From: Desmodesmus armatus
Taxonomy: Eukaryota; Chlorophyta; Chlorophyceae; Sphaeropleales; Scenedesmaceae
Length of the DNA stretch: 64,000 nt
Reading direction: 5' to 3'
NCBI GenBank assembly: GCA_007449985.2
Contig: VIIQ02000827.1
Location: 496,001 to 560,000 of the forward strand
Part shown: positions 1 through 12,182 of the stretch, piece after piece
How positions within the stretch are numbered: the stretch's first letter is position 1
How the letters are laid out: each line of letters starts with the position of its first letter
Program-made: the position numbers and the translations under genes
Notes under the pieces: model-generated
Databases searched by the model: none
What the model saw: only the letters and a program-made list of their open reading frames with translations
Told to the model about the DNA's origin: nothing

Positions 1-181
1 ATCCTTAAGCGGGTTTTGCCCTGCGCCTACAAGACGGAGCAAGGTTGTCAGCAGCAAGGCCGAGGTACTTCAGTGGAAGAGTGCTTGAGCTGACGCCACT
101 TCTCCATGGCCAGCAGCCGAGCGCAACGGTCCAAAACTCGCGCAAGGGCTCTCTGGGGCGCGGCATGGCTTACATTCAACG

Positions 182-279
182 CTGCCACCTGCCACCTTGC
201 TGCGAGTTCCAAATTTGATTGTGCAGCTGCGGTAGCGGCGATCAATCTGCTAGTGCTGCAGACGCCTGCTGCCCTCAGG
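182..279 (+). repeat. Dispersed repeat, copy 1 (inverted relative to 4744-4850)
   Basis: About 100 bases that align, with scattered substitutions and short gaps, to the reverse complement of 4744-4850. One reading frame is also conserved: both copies give peptides with the pattern AAAVAAI-L-VLQ-PAALR. It could be a fragment of a mobile element or of a duplicated gene. No terminal repeats or target-site duplication were recognised. Confidence 0.6.
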
Positions 280-396
280 GGCCGCTTTGCCAAATTGCCA
301 AATGATGTCCAGCGCTGCAGCGTCACCGCAAACACAGTATTGCTGACGTGGCGCATCATGCAGCTGCAGCGCCGGCGAATTGTGGCAGTCACTAGC

Positions 397-397
<1 letters not shown>

Positions 398-430
<33 letters not shown>
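398..430 (+). repeat. (CAG)11 microsatellite
   Basis: Eleven uninterrupted CAG triplets followed by CAA. It is read as polyGln, polyAla or polySer depending on frame and as polyLeu or polyCys on the other strand, which explains the overlapping spurious frames here. Confidence 0.95.
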
Positions 431-437
<7 letters not shown>

Positions 438-2642
438 TGTGCTCTGATGTGATGTTGGCAGCAGGGCTGGGTGCCACAGTGCCACCGGCGGATTTGCTTT
501 GCTTTGGCTTTGCACCGGCCATGTTTTACACAACTGTCCAACCTCCAAAGGCTCCCGATGGCTTCATGACTTCCAGCCTGCAGCCTGCAGCCTGACTGGT
601 GGCATTGCTGCCAGCAATGCAAGCTGACAACTGTTGTCAACGTGACGTTGTCAATCAGTTGATTAATTACTGATTGCTGAGATAGTGGGTAGCAGTGGGT
701 ACTATTGGCTGTATGGTGAGTGAATGTTCTGTATTCTTAGTGTAGGGCAGTATCAGCAGGATTATCTTGCCAGGGTCACCCACAATACGGACACACTGTT
801 TGTGGCCAGCACTTTTCCCCGTTCCTCAAAAGAGGGCGTCTTCTAGGGCCTGCAGCCTCCGAGGTACAGTACCAGATGTCCAGCCTGAGAGTCTAGACAG
901 ATCTGGACGGCGGTTGGGTCCACCACTTGTCACACTCTCATGCAGAAGCAGCTGCTGCGGCAGCCCCTGAATGCAGCCGGCTGGCCAGCTGCTCGTGGAT
1001 GCTGTATCCTGTTGTTGGGGCATGGTCTGCCGTTTTTTAGAGGCTTGGAGTCCGTTGCTCAGGACGCCATGTCACGGAGAGTCACCATTGGTGGCACACT
1101 GTGAGTCATCAAGGGTCATAGGTTCCTATGTCGGCAGGTCCAGCTATGTAGCTGTTCCCCAAGCCCGGACATTACGCTACTCTAGTTCTGCCTGTCCTCG
1201 TATTGGCACGTGTCATTGCAAGACGATCAGCGGACCATGTCTACATTATATACATCCATCCGCGAGCACACCATGGAAGACCTTCAAGACACCTGTCAGC
1301 CGCCAAAGGCCTGTGTTTCAGCCTGTATCGCATCTCTGGGCCCTTAATGTGCACTGTGCTGCACCTATAACAAAGGGGCCAACGTAATCGGCACCTTTGG
1401 ACAGTGTGGAGAGGGGTTCAAAGGCACCTTCACAGGCACAAGAGTACATGACTGGCATACATGTCATGCTGTTGTGACCAGCCCTGCTTCAACTTGGAAC
1501 AGGGACCTCTCAAGCCATTGGGAACAGGGGGCAGGAAGTACGCACATGACAGTCATACAAGTGCTTGCTTGAGATCAGCAGCAGCAGCTGATGTGACGAT
1601 CGCCGCCTGCTTGCAGCTATGACCACTGAGCCTAAACCCAATGTTTCACATCAGTTAATTACCAATCCAGTGGCTGAGCAGGGCTTGACAAGTCGGCGAC
1701 AGTTGACGGTTATGAATATGACTGATGATGACAGGTGCCGCTTTAAAACCCTCTCACACCGCCGACAGACATACGTTGCCTGCATCTAGCCAGTGAACAG
1801 CAGCCTTGTGCCTTTGAAAGCGCCGCCTGCTGTTGAGCGCCCTCAACAAGTTTGACAGTAGCATGCTGCTTGCAGAGGAGCAGCATGCATGCAGCATGCA
1901 GGGTCAGGTCAAATAGCACAGCACACCAACGTGCGTAGAAGGTCTTCAAGCAGGGTAGGCGAATCCTGATGGTTTCAATCAGCATCAGGCAGGCTGTGAA
2001 GACAATCCATCTCCAACAGCAGAAGCAAGGGCTGTGGCGCTTAGATTCGCCCACGGTAAGCCTGGTGGCTGTTGCAAATACTGCCACAGCACAGCACTTC
2101 ACCGCAGGCCAGCGCACACCTGTGCATGCACACAACACCCTTTTATAAGTCTTGTGTGGTGCCTCCATGATGTGTTTGCAGGAAGCAGCACTGGTAGCAG
2201 GACTTTGCAACAGGCACTGGAGTCCAAGGCTTGGAGAGGTGAGTTGGACGTCAGGAACCTGCAGGACACACAAGTTGTGACATCCACACCAGGCAAGAGC
2301 ACGGTGTGCCTCTGACGAAGTGAGTAACCCTCTGCTCCATTGCTGCTTTGCCTGCGCAGGAAATCATCACTCATGGGACAGACAAGATGCGTCAGTGAGT
2401 GAGCGCTCTTGCAAGCTACCTGCCCATAACTTGTCTTGCTGCATTTGCTTCAAATGCGTTAGAGGGCTTGGAGGCTGTCGATCACTACCTGTTTCTCGGA
2501 CGGTGAGTCAGCGCGGGCCCTCGAAACACAGGGCTGGGCACACACTACTGCTGCTGCTGTGCATGACAGCGTCTGCTGCTCTCAGGCAGTGTCTCATGAT
2601 CCCCTCATCATGATTCCCCTGCCTGTCGTGTTCGTTTTGCAG

Positions 2643-4127
2643 GGAGGCAGCCGAGGAGCCACTTCCCTTGCTGCAGTTGCCGGACCCCTGCCTGCTGGCA
2701 GTGCTGCAGTGCTGTGCTGACGATCCCCAGAGTCTTTTCAATGCTGCTCGGACCCACAGCAGGCTGCACCAAGCGGCCGTGCTGGCACTTCGCAGCATCA
2801 GTATTGTCCTGCAGCAGCAGCAACATGCAGACAGCGTGATGCAGTACCTGGTTCAGCACGGTCACCATCTGAGCAGCATCAACTTCAGCCTGGTTGCCCC
2901 CTTACTGGGGAGACAGCCTACTCTACTTGGGGGGAGACCCTACTCTACAGCGCCTCCACCACCCTCCATCACCCTGCGTGAGCTACCCCATGACATGCAG
3001 GGGCTTCACAGCATGACGTTTGAAGGGATGATCCTACAGCTGCAGCCAGACAGTGGCTTCCAGGGCGTCTTGCGGCCTGGCGCACCTGTCACGCGATTGC
3101 AGCTTGACAGATGCAGACTGTTTGATGGGGAGGGGGGCTGGCTGCAGCACTGTCCCTGCTGCCGGGCCTGCAGCACCTCAGCTGCAGCTTTGTATACAGC
3201 ATGTCTGGCAGAGGCGGCGATAGCTTTGACTTCAATTTCCCGCTTGATGCACTGCAAGCGCTGCAGCAGCTCACCTACCTTGAGCTGCAATATGGTAGCC
3301 TGCAGGGCCAGCAAGGCCTGCAGCACCTGCAGGGGCTGACAGGTCTGCAGGATCTGCGGATCTGCCCTGCTTCCGGCAATGAGTGCACCCTCACAGTCAG
3401 CATGCTGGCAGGCACTCCGCAACTGACTCGCATGGAGCTGGGCCGCTCACCTCAAAGAGTCGGTTTGTCGGTTGAGCCAGGTTGCCTTCGCGGCAAATCG
3501 CGGCTGCAGCATCTTGTGCTAGCGGGCTGCGACATTGTTGACAGCTCAGCAGGAGTGCAGGAGCTGTTGGCCCACCTGCAGCAGCTGCAGCAGCTCACAC
3601 ACCTCAGTTTGGAGAGCAGCATGTATGCCACCACCCCAGCGGCAGCCTACTCAACCCTGACAGCCAGCAGCAAGCTGCAGCACCTTAGTGTCTGCAGCTG
3701 CTGGCTGCCGGCAGATGTCTGGCAGCACATATTCCCAGCAGGCAAGCAGCTGCCGCACCTGCAGTATCTGGACATCTCAGGGAGGTTCAGGCAGCTTCAG
3801 CCTGACGGCCCTCTAGAAGCGCCAGACGGCAGCCAGCTTGTGAGCTGCTGTCCTGGTCTGCAGTCCTTGTATGTGTGGGAGCTGCAGTACCTTCCAGAGC
3901 TGCTGGCCCCGCTGACAGAACTGAGCAGCTTGCGTGAGCTGAGCATGTGCCCGGCTGAGGAGTCAGCAGAGGGGTTGGAGGTGGTGTGTAGGCTGACAGG
4001 GCTAAGGCAGCTGGTTGTGGCTATCCAAGGAGACGCAAAGGGCTTGCTGGCACAGCTAACACAGCTGCAGCAGCTGACACAGTTGGAATTCATCGCTACT
4101 GACTCACGTCAGCAGCTGCAATGCCAG
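2643..4127 (+). CDS. F-box-like / leucine-rich-repeat protein, partial, apparent frameshift
   Basis: The exon opens after a good acceptor (tttgcag at 2636-2642). It first encodes an F-box-like stretch containing LPDPCLLAVLQCCADDPQSL, then a chain of leucine-rich repeats of the form LQQLTYLEL, LQHLQGLTGLQDLRI and LQQLTHLSLES. LRR proteins with an F-box-like start commonly act as substrate adaptors of ubiquitin ligases; that role is inferred. The repeat pattern breaks frame at the G run near 3128-3137. Before it the frame reads ...LDRCRLFDGEGG; after it the pattern resumes in another frame as LAAALSLLPGLQHLSC. One extra G would restore a continuous repeat array, so this is an assembly or homopolymer error, or a decaying gene. 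A donor at 4128 (CAG|gtgagcc) suggests the gene continues in further exons not found; without splicing the frame stops at 4214. The 5' end is also missing. Confidence 0.6.
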
Positions 4128-4214
4128 GTGAGCCACCAAAGTTTGGCACTGTCTTATTTGCTGGGCAACACAGGAAGCCATCAGAATGAGTCACTGGCCC
4201 ACCCTGTCACGTGA

Positions 4215-5570
4215 CACAGGGTACCACGTTTAACTTTGACAAAATGACCACGGCATTCCTATCAACATAGCAGCACTGATCGTCAGCCTGCCGGGCACAG
4301 AGTGTTGCGTGCCAGTTGGGCTGTTCAACAGTGGCCTCATCCTCTCTAGTTTGCTGCTACCAAAGCTTCAGTCAGTCTGCTGCATCAATGCTAGACCGTC
4401 ACTGGAGCTCAGCCCAAGTGTGGTAAACTGCTTGCCAAGAGATTGTCATGCATTGGGATACTATCCGGGCAACTGCCAGTGGCTGACATCTTCAACCCGG
4501 CGCCGGCAAGCGGCTTGCGGCACTGTTGTGCACGGCATGCATGTATGCATGCTTGAGTAGAATTTAATAGTGGAACAACAGATCTGCTGTTGACAGTGCA
4601 CAGGGCTCCCCTCTACGCTGCAACACCGAGGTAGTGATGTGTGCCAGCCATGTTGCTGTACAGGCCCCTGGCGATGAGCCCGTGTGGCGCCAGCTGCTGC
4701 GCCATCTCCAGCGACGACCGTCATCATGATGAAACCTCTTTGTCCTGAGGGCAGCAGGCGACTGCAGCACTGGCAGATCGATCGCCGCAACTGCAGCTGC
4801 TGCAGTTGCATAAATCGTGTTTGGGACTTGCGGCAAGGTGCAGGTGGCAGAGTTGAAAGGACATGCCATGCTGCGGCAGTTGTTAGTGCACTCAGCTAGT
4901 AGGTGCTGTGTCATGACACAACTAGTTGTTTGTTGGTGGTGGATTGATTGGTAAGCCTGAGGAGTTGCTACTGAGGCAGCACAGTCCCAACTTTGCTGAA
5001 CTGCAAGGGATGATTTACTGCTGAGAAGGTCTGTGGCTTTCCCCCCAAAAGTTTGTGGTCTGCGTGTAACATTTTGGGTTCGCTGCTGTTACATGAACGG
5101 CGGGGGAAAGCCAAATACTGTCATGCCATTCGTGTGATGTGCCGCACATCAAACCTGATGATTGTCAGGGCATTTTCAGGCACATTGTGTGCAATAGACC
5201 AACAGGCGGTTCAGGTCTGACTGAGTTGTACAGCATGGCAAATGCACGGCATATGCCATGGACGCCATGCATGGCATAGAGCAGTGCTGCATGCATGCCT
5301 CCTTGTGATGTCAGCCTCCTTGTGATTGCAAGGCAAAGATCGCAGCACGGCAGCAAACACAAACATGCTCGTGAACGTAAGAAGATGCATGCATGCAGTC
5401 GCACAGGTTGTGCTTGTAGCTGGGAGAGCTCATGCCACCTGCCAGGCTGGCGACGCTGGCGGCAACAGAGACAGTGAAGAAGATGTGGCATGCTAAATGT
5501 TGCCCGCATAATCACAGCATAATGTGGCACCACAGGTGAAAGCTGTTGTGCGCCTGGCAGCTGTAACCAC
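4215..5570. other. Spacer between the LRR gene and the TraB gene
   Basis: No exon chain is supported on either strand. It may hold downstream exons of the LRR gene, whose last recognised exon ends with a donor at 4128. It contains the second copy of the inverted dispersed repeat (4744-4850). Confidence 0.45.
4744..4850 (-). repeat. Dispersed repeat, copy 2
   Basis: The reverse complement of this stretch aligns with 182-279. The frame on the - strand keeps the same peptide pattern (TAAAAVAAIDLPVLQSPAAL), and just upstream both copies have a similar FN-ATC motif. The two copies flank the LRR gene in inverted orientation. Confidence 0.6.
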
Positions 5571-7975
5571 ATGGTCAAGGATCAGTTGTACCTTGACAGC
5601 AATTTGAAGCAATCTGCAGCAACCTGGACCACCGGGCCAGGTTACAGCACCCAAACTGCTGTCAAAAATGTCGTTTATCGCAACTTGCTTTCTGATTCAT
5701 ACATCACCCACTATACAAGCTTCTCAAATTCGAAGCTACCAAGAACGATGTTGCACAGCAGATCTGCGTTCGGCACGCAAGCTGGGTGCCACCGCCAACG
5801 GCATGCTGCAGTTGACTGTCAGCAGTCTTCAGCAGCGCGGTCGCCTGCGAATTGGGCGGCTGTACAGCTTCCCAACCAGCAGCACACACCAGCAGTAGCA
5901 GCAGCAGCAGCAGTAGTGCCTCGACACGATAAGTCGCTGAACAGCAGACGAACCCAAGTGCTGCTGCGTGCATCGTTCTTCCAAGATATCGAAGAGGAGC
6001 AGCCACCCATCCAACCAGCAGAGCAGCATCAGGTGGACCTTGGAGCGGCAGATTTTGTGTTTGAGCACCCGTCCGGTGTGCAAGTGTGTGTCTTTGGTGT
6101 TGAGCACCTTGAAAGGCAACCACACATAGGTAAGCTGAGACAGAGGCAGCAGGGCATTTATATTGTTGCCCAGCTAAACACCAAGCATACTTGCTGTGCC
6201 GGAGTGGAGTCATGTGCACATGACTCCATTGGTGGCACCAGCAGCAGGAGAAGCCTGATGGGGCAGGATTCCTGCTGACAACAGCAATTGAAACAGTCAA
6301 TGTGCTGCTGCTGAATGCCATCAGCGGTGCTACCTGTATTCGCAGTATTTGTGCAATCATGTCAAGAAATGTAGCTACTGCAGATGCCTATCCAATGTCG
6401 CTGTCAAAGTTTCTGTCGCTGACTCTCCGCATGTCTTCTCTACCCCTGCTGCTGTCACTGGGGCTGCTGCTGCTGCAGGCGAGTGGGTGCTGCAGAACAG
6501 GCCAGCTGCTGTTGTTGTTGAGACAGCATGCACACCGGAGCATGGAGCAGCACCCGGCAACGCAGTTACTTGCAGAGACCAGGTGCAAGGTGGGCTGTCA
6601 TGGGTGCCGCTGGCATGTTCCTGTGTTCTGTCAGACAGCTGCCGGGCAGCCCTATATGAGCAGGGGCAGTCGGCCATGGCCCCTGGGTGTGTGGGGTCCC
6701 AGGCACTTACTCACGCTGTGCTGTGCTGTGCTGCGCTATGCCATGCCCACTTGCAGGTGCTGCCGGCATGTTCCTGCGTGTCTTCTGTCAGATAGCAGCA
6801 GCCCTCCAAGAGCAAGGGGACGCAGCCATGGCCCCTGGGGGTGTGTGGTCTCAGGCTGTTGGCAACTTCAATGGGGAGCAGCTGGCTTACATTGCTGCAA
6901 TGGCAAGTGGCTCCCAGCTGTTGTTTGGGGACAGACCCAAGCACATCACTTACAGGTGGGTTGGGGATTAGTCATGTCATTTTACGCACGCCGGTATTAC
7001 TAATCAGTACGATACTGGTACATCTTGACGCATGTAACCAGTCATGCAGGGGGATGTTGTCTTGCGGCAGGCATGCGGGGCTGCCAAGCACAAATCATGC
7101 AGCCCTATCATATGGCAGCATCATGACGCCTCACCTTGACCGCCTGCCTCTGTCCCGCTTACTGTACCCCCTACTGCTGCTTATGCTCATGCCGTTGCTG
7201 CTGCAGCCGTCTGTTTGGTTGCACCACCACAGAAGAGCTGGATGCTGCATTTGCTGCTGAAGTGTCAGCTACCTACAGCGGTATGTTGGCGCAGGTGCAG
7301 CAGCCGGACGAGGGGACTCAGCAGCAGGCGGCCGTACAGCATCAGCACTATCAGGAGCAGCTGTCCAACACAGCAGTGTGGGAGATCATGATGAGGGTGA
7401 GTGCAGCTGGTAGCTGGGGATAGGAGTGACAAGGGGGCAGATGGGTTGTAGTGGAGAGGAGATCAGGATGCCATCAAGGGGAGCTGTGGCAGCAACAGGT
7501 GTCAGCATTACACAGCAGCATAGGAGCGGTGTCTAAAACCCGGGGACTTGGCAGCACGTGCTGCAGCAGCAGCAGCACCATCAGGAGCTCCTGCTCAAGC
7601 AGTTGGCAAAGGGAGGGGGGCAGTGTGAAACATCATGATGATGCGAGGGGGGAGCCGGGGGGGGGGGGGGCAGGGGGGCAGGGGGGCTTGAGGAGAAAGG
7701 AGGGACGGAAAAGCAGGGGGAAAAGGACAATTGGTGGCGGGGACGGGAGGCTGGGAAGGGTGCTGCAGGCAGGGGGTGGCAAGAAGCCCAAAGGATGGGG
7801 TTGACAAGGGAGGGAGACAGAGGACTTGGGAGCAACACAGCTGCAGGCAGGTGCAAGCACCAGCGTATGAGCACTGCAGCCACAACAGCCCAATCTGTAC
7901 AAGTCTGACGGCTTGATAGCAGTGTTGTGAGGTGCTGTGTCACGTGTGTTGACTTTGTTGCTGCTGCTGCTGCTA

Positions 7976-8007
<32 letters not shown>

Positions 8008-9766
8008 GCAGGAACGTGAGGCAGTGATGCTGGGTGTTGTTGACCAAGTGTGCAGCAAGGGGCTGCTGCTGATGCCAGGGATGCCTAAACCCTCTGTGGC
8101 GCTGGTGGTGGGGTCAGCACACCTACCAGGTGAGACTGAAGAAGGGCAGGAAGTTGGAGGTTGCACCGGGGGGCGGGAGGATAGCCCCCCTCCTCTTTCA
8201 AGTCACACCCACACAGATGCGCACATACAGTCTCTCCCTGCACACCCACAGTTCCCCCTGCCCCCACCCCCTGTCGCATCTAGTGACCACCCCCTGCTGC
8301 TGCCGCTCCAAAACACCTTGCTGTCCGTACAGGTCTGCAGCAGTTGTGGTCTTCAGGCAGCTGGAGAGACCTGGTGGGGCCAGAGGGCCTCAGCAGCAGC
8401 AGCAGCAGCAACAGCAGTCCTGTGCTGCAGTGTCCTGCTGTTGATGCTGCCGCCATGTGTGCCCCTGGTGCCGGGGTGAAGCGGGGCATACTGGAGGCGC
8501 TGCTGCAGCTCAGCATGCCACAGGAGGTGAGGGGGGTTGCAGTACACTGTCTTACATACATGCTTTCATGTCCCATGCTTTGTATTTCACCTGCTGGTAC
8601 GTGCAAGATATGTCTGAATGTGTCACTGATCCTTGTGACAGTTCTGACGTGATGATTGGGGCTGCGGCAGAGGGAGTGGCAGAGGGGGACAGGGGGCGAG
8701 GAGGGAATGGAGAGGTTCGAGGGGGGAGGTTGGGAGGGAAAGGGAGGCAGGGAAAGTAGGGGTATTGCCTGCTGGAGGCACTGTCCAACAGGAGGACTTA
8801 AGAGTATCTTGGTGTACTGAGGTGTCTTATGTGCCTGTGTCTGTATGTGTTGATACCACAGGTGCTGGATGATGTGCAGGACTGCTACCCAACTGCATCT
8901 GTCTTGACAGGAGGACCTAAGATGTGACTTGATGTGCTGAGGTGTGTTATGTGTCTGTGTCTGTTTTGACACTACAGGTGCTGGATGATGTGCAGGACTG
9001 CTACCCACCAATAGGCGACACTGAGGCAGAGGCAAGGGACTGGGCCTTTGAGATATACAGCACATGCAGGTACGAGGAGAGCAGGGCATGAAGAAACAGC
9101 TGTGCATGCAAGCAGCTTGTGGTGGTGAGTGTATGCAGCATGTCGCCCTTGCCAAGAGCTTGACAGTGAAGGGGGGAAGATGTAGGCATGTCTGCTACGT
9201 CCATTGGCATTTTTCGTTGCGGTACAGCTACTGCCAACTGTGACTGTTTTGAAGGCGTGTTGGTGCCGCTCCGTCCTTGCAACATTGCGGATTTGCTGTT
9301 GCTGTTGGCAAACCAGACCGCGCTCATCATCTTCATGTTGTCAGCCTAACAGCCCCGCCCTGCACACCGTGTCAGCAACGCCCCAATCTACCTGTTGGCT
9401 GCACCCTCGAGCCTCCAGCTAATCCCATCCCTTGCTACTGCACTCCACTGTCGCAAAATGCAAACCCTGCTCCAACATCCCAACCCCACTGCTACGAATG
9501 AACACACACCAAACTACCCCCCCCCCCATCCCTCCCTGTGCCCCCCATCTGCCGTCCATTCCTCCCGCAGGATGCAGCTCGCAGCGCTGCCCCCTGCGCT
9601 GCTGCCCCAGGTGTGTGGTGCCCTCCATGGTTACAAAATGGACTCACTGTTGCAGCCCCTACAGCAGCTGCGACCGGTCAACGGCGGCCCTGGCTGGGAT
9701 ACTGACCTGGGTATGATGCTGAGGGGCCTCAACTTTGACCTGACAGTTGATGCAACAGAAGAGTGA
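5571..9766 (+). CDS. TraB family protein (TRABD / PrgY-like)
   Basis: Eight exons: 5571-6129, 6479-6589, 6757-6955, 7207-7396, 8012-8129, 8333-8526, 8978-9069 and 9571-9766. All introns are GT-AG, phases match at every junction, and the total is 552 residues. Family motifs appear in the expected order: VCVFGVEHLERQPHIG (the GTAHV-like first motif), a conserved Glu in RPAAVVVET, GEQLAYIAAMASGSQLLFGD with DRPKHITY, then EREAVMLGVVDQV and the second His motif VALVVGSAHLPG. TraB proteins are thought to be membrane-associated metal-dependent hydrolases; eukaryotic members lie on the mitochondrial outer membrane or other organelle membranes, and their substrate is poorly known. The first 150 residues or so are low-complexity and may be a targeting region. 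The ATG at 5571 is the first in frame, but the true start may be further downstream. A C-terminal membrane helix is not obvious. Confidence 0.82.
6603..6710 (+). pseudogene. Decayed tandem copy of TraB exon 3 inside intron 2
   Basis: This stretch repeats the first half of the exon beginning at 6757. Both contain GCTGGCATGTTCCTG-like sequence, a TTCTGTCAGA block, a GAGCA(G/A)GGG block and CATGGCCCCTGGG. A four-base deletion after ATGTTCCTG shifts the frame and produces a stop, so this copy cannot replace the real exon. It has no acceptor directly in front of it. It looks like an old tandem duplication of roughly 154 bases. Confidence 0.75.
7648..7815 (+). repeat. G-run and polypurine tract in TraB intron 4
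   Basis: A long G homopolymer followed by repeated CAGGGGGG units and then a purine-only-like stretch (GGAGAAAGGAGGGACGG and similar). A related purine tract lies in intron 6 at 8660-8760. Such tracts can form quadruplex or triplex structures; no function is shown. Confidence 0.8.
7962..8001 (+). repeat. CTG microsatellite at the 3' end of TraB intron 4
   Basis: An array of GCTGCTGCT units just upstream of the acceptor at 8011 (tgtgtgcag), acting as part of the polypyrimidine region. Similar CTG arrays precede the acceptors at 6478, 7206, 22713 and 29804. Confidence 0.85.
8660..8760 (+). repeat. Polypurine tract in TraB intron 6
   Basis: Almost pure G/A sequence on the + strand, similar in style to 7690-7815 in the same gene. 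No reading frame or element boundary is visible. Confidence 0.75.
8788..9008 (+). repeat. Tandem duplication spanning an acceptor and the start of TraB exon 7
   Basis: Two units of about 116-119 bases. Each starts with ACAGGAGGAC(T/C)TAAGA, runs through a TGTGTCTGT-rich stretch and an acceptor ending CACAG or TACAG, and ends with the same 31 exon bases (8862-8892 and 8978-9008). The second unit carries the true exon 7. Use of the first acceptor would read into a TGA after about 21 codons, so the first copy is a decoy or dead exon start. Confidence 0.85.
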
Positions 9767-9949
9767 CAAAGAGAGAACGAGAGTGATGTTGTGATAGCGC
9801 AGAAGAGTGAGGAAAGTGTGAGAGTGCGTGCTGTTCTGGGACGGTGCAGGAGAGTGATCAGGCATGCCCTGCGCATGCTCAGGAATGCAGGGAGGGGTGC
9901 ATATCTGGGGGGTGCTCTGTGCAGACAGCGGATGGCATGTGCGTCTCTG

Positions 9950-10165
9950 AAGTTGGGCCCGATGTTGAGACTCATGTTGAACATCGCTGGCCGCCGATGT
10001 TCATCTGCCGAGATCGACATCGAGACTGCCACTGAATGTTTTTCGATGTCCAACATCGGCCGATGTCGACCTCGGTTGGGCATCGATTTCAGACATCGGC
10101 CGATGTCGAAGTGCTGGACATGGATGTCATTCCTTTAAACATTGATGCCCAACTTTTTGAGGGCT
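9950..10165. repeat. GATGTC/GACATC palindrome cluster A
   Basis: A dense group of GATGT and ACATC words. It includes a perfect 14-base palindrome at 10053-10066 (acatcggccgatgt) and a 16-base one at 10092-10107 around the same core. The stretch ends with GGACATGGATGTC followed by an AACTTTTT block, as does cluster B. It may be a non-autonomous mobile element or an array of protein-binding palindromes. Confidence 0.65.
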
Positions 10166-11304
10166 GATCATCCAGCCTAGCTCTCTTTTAGATGCTATTG
10201 CAGGCCTGTGGGCTGTGTATGGGCCCAGACAAGGGGTTGGCCTCTTATTTTTTGGGGGGGGGGGGAGGTTGTTACAAGTGAATACTTTCACCGCTGAGCG
10301 GTACTCTCCACACGGGATGAACTGGGAAGACACACCTGCAAGAAAAACCTGCAGCAAGACCGGCAAACAAGACCAGCCCCCAAAAAAAAAAACACCACCA
10401 AGGGCAACTGCCACACACACCAGGTATAGGATCGTACATTCATGACTCAGCTGCAAGCTGGTAGTCTCCACACACCGTGCACGCACACACATGGGTCATT
10501 GGTCTTATTGGAGTGCGCAAGCCTGCTTCGGCTGCTACGTTCAAGCCATTCACTGCATGTGTTGCCCCTATGTAGCTACAGGGCCTGAAGTCCTCCCAGG
10601 CAGTCATCGTTTGCTGGCTGGGCTGCTGCTATCCCATGTAGATGTGGTCATGGCATGCCCACTAGCTGACAGTACTGTGTTGACAGCATCGCATATGACT
10701 GCACAGCAGCAGACCAAAAAGCACTTGACGTTTTGCCACTGTGCAAGACAGCAGAGTAGTGAGGAAGATTAGGCCGTGAGGAACAACACAGTATACGGGT
10801 ATGGGGTTGCTCACACCCAAATTCAGCTGCGTGCTGCAGTTGATGTCTGACAGTTGTGCTGCAGCAGCAAACGCCAAGGTGGTCAGCAAAAGCACTCTGT
10901 AAGGTAGCTGAGACTAGCTTGACACACAAATGTAACATCCATATGGTGACTATGCTTGTACTTATCCACAGGGCGTTTGCGCCATGCCTACTACTGCTGC
11001 TGCTACTTGCATTCTACTGCTGTTGTGAGTTCCCGCCACAGGTCAAAGCAGTGCTAAAATGAGCTAAGATGATGACAAGGGGAAGCAATGCTACTGAGAT
11101 ACATGTGTGCATCACCGACAGCCGCATATGCACTGCTGTGGCTTGCAGTTGCGTGACATAATCGTTATCATCGGGCTTTGCGATTATCAAGTTTATGTTG
11201 GTGGCTTTCCAGCCACCGGATTGAGCACAAAGTGCTGCACATGCACACGACGTATCGTTGCGGCGCTTGGATCGCCGACGCAACGCTCAAGCACGTCGTA
11301 TTTA

Positions 11305-11495
11305 CAGTCATGGCTTTTCGATGTTGGACATCGATGTCAGCCTCGATATCCATTCGATGCCCAGCGCCCGATGCCGAGCGCGATGTCTAACTCGCCGATG
11401 TCCAACATCCATATCCAGGCATTGTCAGACATCGCAGGATGTCTGACATCGCCTGGACATCGTGGACATGGATGTCCAAACTTTTAGAGACGTGG
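11305..11495. repeat. GATGTC/GACATC palindrome cluster B
   Basis: Same word content and same orientation as cluster A: it starts with TTTTCGATGT and ends with GGACATGGATGTCCAAACTTTT. It contains a perfect hairpin with 11-base arms at 11423-11433 and 11438-11448, separated by GCAG. Confidence 0.65.
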
Positions 11496-12075
11496 TTGGC
11501 GAGTGTAAGAGACCACGTGGGTTCGACGGCAGGTGTAACATGTGGTGCTGATGGGTGGAGACCGGGTAAGGGTAGACATGTAACATTTGATTCCAGGGGG
11601 TGCTTTGAACGGTGCTGTTAGATATGGCTTGGAAGCCACGTGCGACGCCAGTGGTGTTGACCTAGCCAAGTGAAAATCAGGTTTAGCTGGCTTGACACCT
11701 GGCTTGACATCTCACATGTACCTTGCTTGGGCCACGATACAAACCCATTCGGCGCGAGGCAACGTATCATGCAGCTTATCAACCTTTACGAGACGATTAA
11801 CTACTTTGTTTTGAGTGCCTTTCGGATGACGTGAGTTGTGCCGCAACTGCCATCCGGCTTGTCTGTAACATGTGGGCTGCAACGAGCTAGCTGCTGCTTG
11901 CAGCAAATCTTCTTTTGAAGTATAGGCCAACGAGAAGCGTCTGGAACCAAACATAAATCCTTTAGCGCCACTGCGGCAAGTGCCTTGCAAGGCGGGAAAA
12001 CCTTCTCAACCCAGCATCAGGTGAGACGGATGCCAATATCTTGCCATCAGCTTTGGTTTCGCCTGTTGTATGTTT

Positions 12076-12107
12076 GTTAAGGCCGCAAAGGGTAGCGGCC
12101 CCTTAAC
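12076..12107 (+). promoter_or_regulatory. Possible 5' UTR hairpin
   Basis: GTTAAGGCCGC pairs with GCGGCC(CC)TTAAC across an 8-base loop, with two unpaired C bases. It lies about 75 bases upstream of the ATG at 12183, so it is probably transcribed. A regulatory role is only a possibility. Confidence 0.35.
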
Positions 12108-12182
12108 ACACCACATCTGCCGACATGCACAGGCCAACACGAGGCATGCAAACGCTGTGAACGAGGGCGAAAGACAGCTGCG

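Larger units (their letters stand above)
1..2642. other. No supported gene; low-complexity sequence
   Basis: All six frames contain only short, overlapping, low-complexity frames driven by CAG/CTG runs and by TGC-rich sequence. None has a recognisable domain or a coherent exon chain. A few GT-AG bounded pieces just before 2643, for example around 2362-2395 and 2463-2500, could be upstream exons of the LRR gene. Their phases do not join cleanly, so they are not annotated. The stretch also holds an 11-unit CAG run and one copy of a dispersed repeat. Confidence 0.5.
9767..12182. other. Spacer between the TraB gene and the 1,099-residue gene
   Basis: No supported exon on either strand. It includes two clusters rich in GATGTC/GACATC (about 9950-10165 and 11305-11495), a G run at 10252-10266, and a hairpin near 12076-12107 close to the next start codon. 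The sequence around 11500-12180 probably holds the promoter and 5' untranslated region of the next gene. Confidence 0.5.
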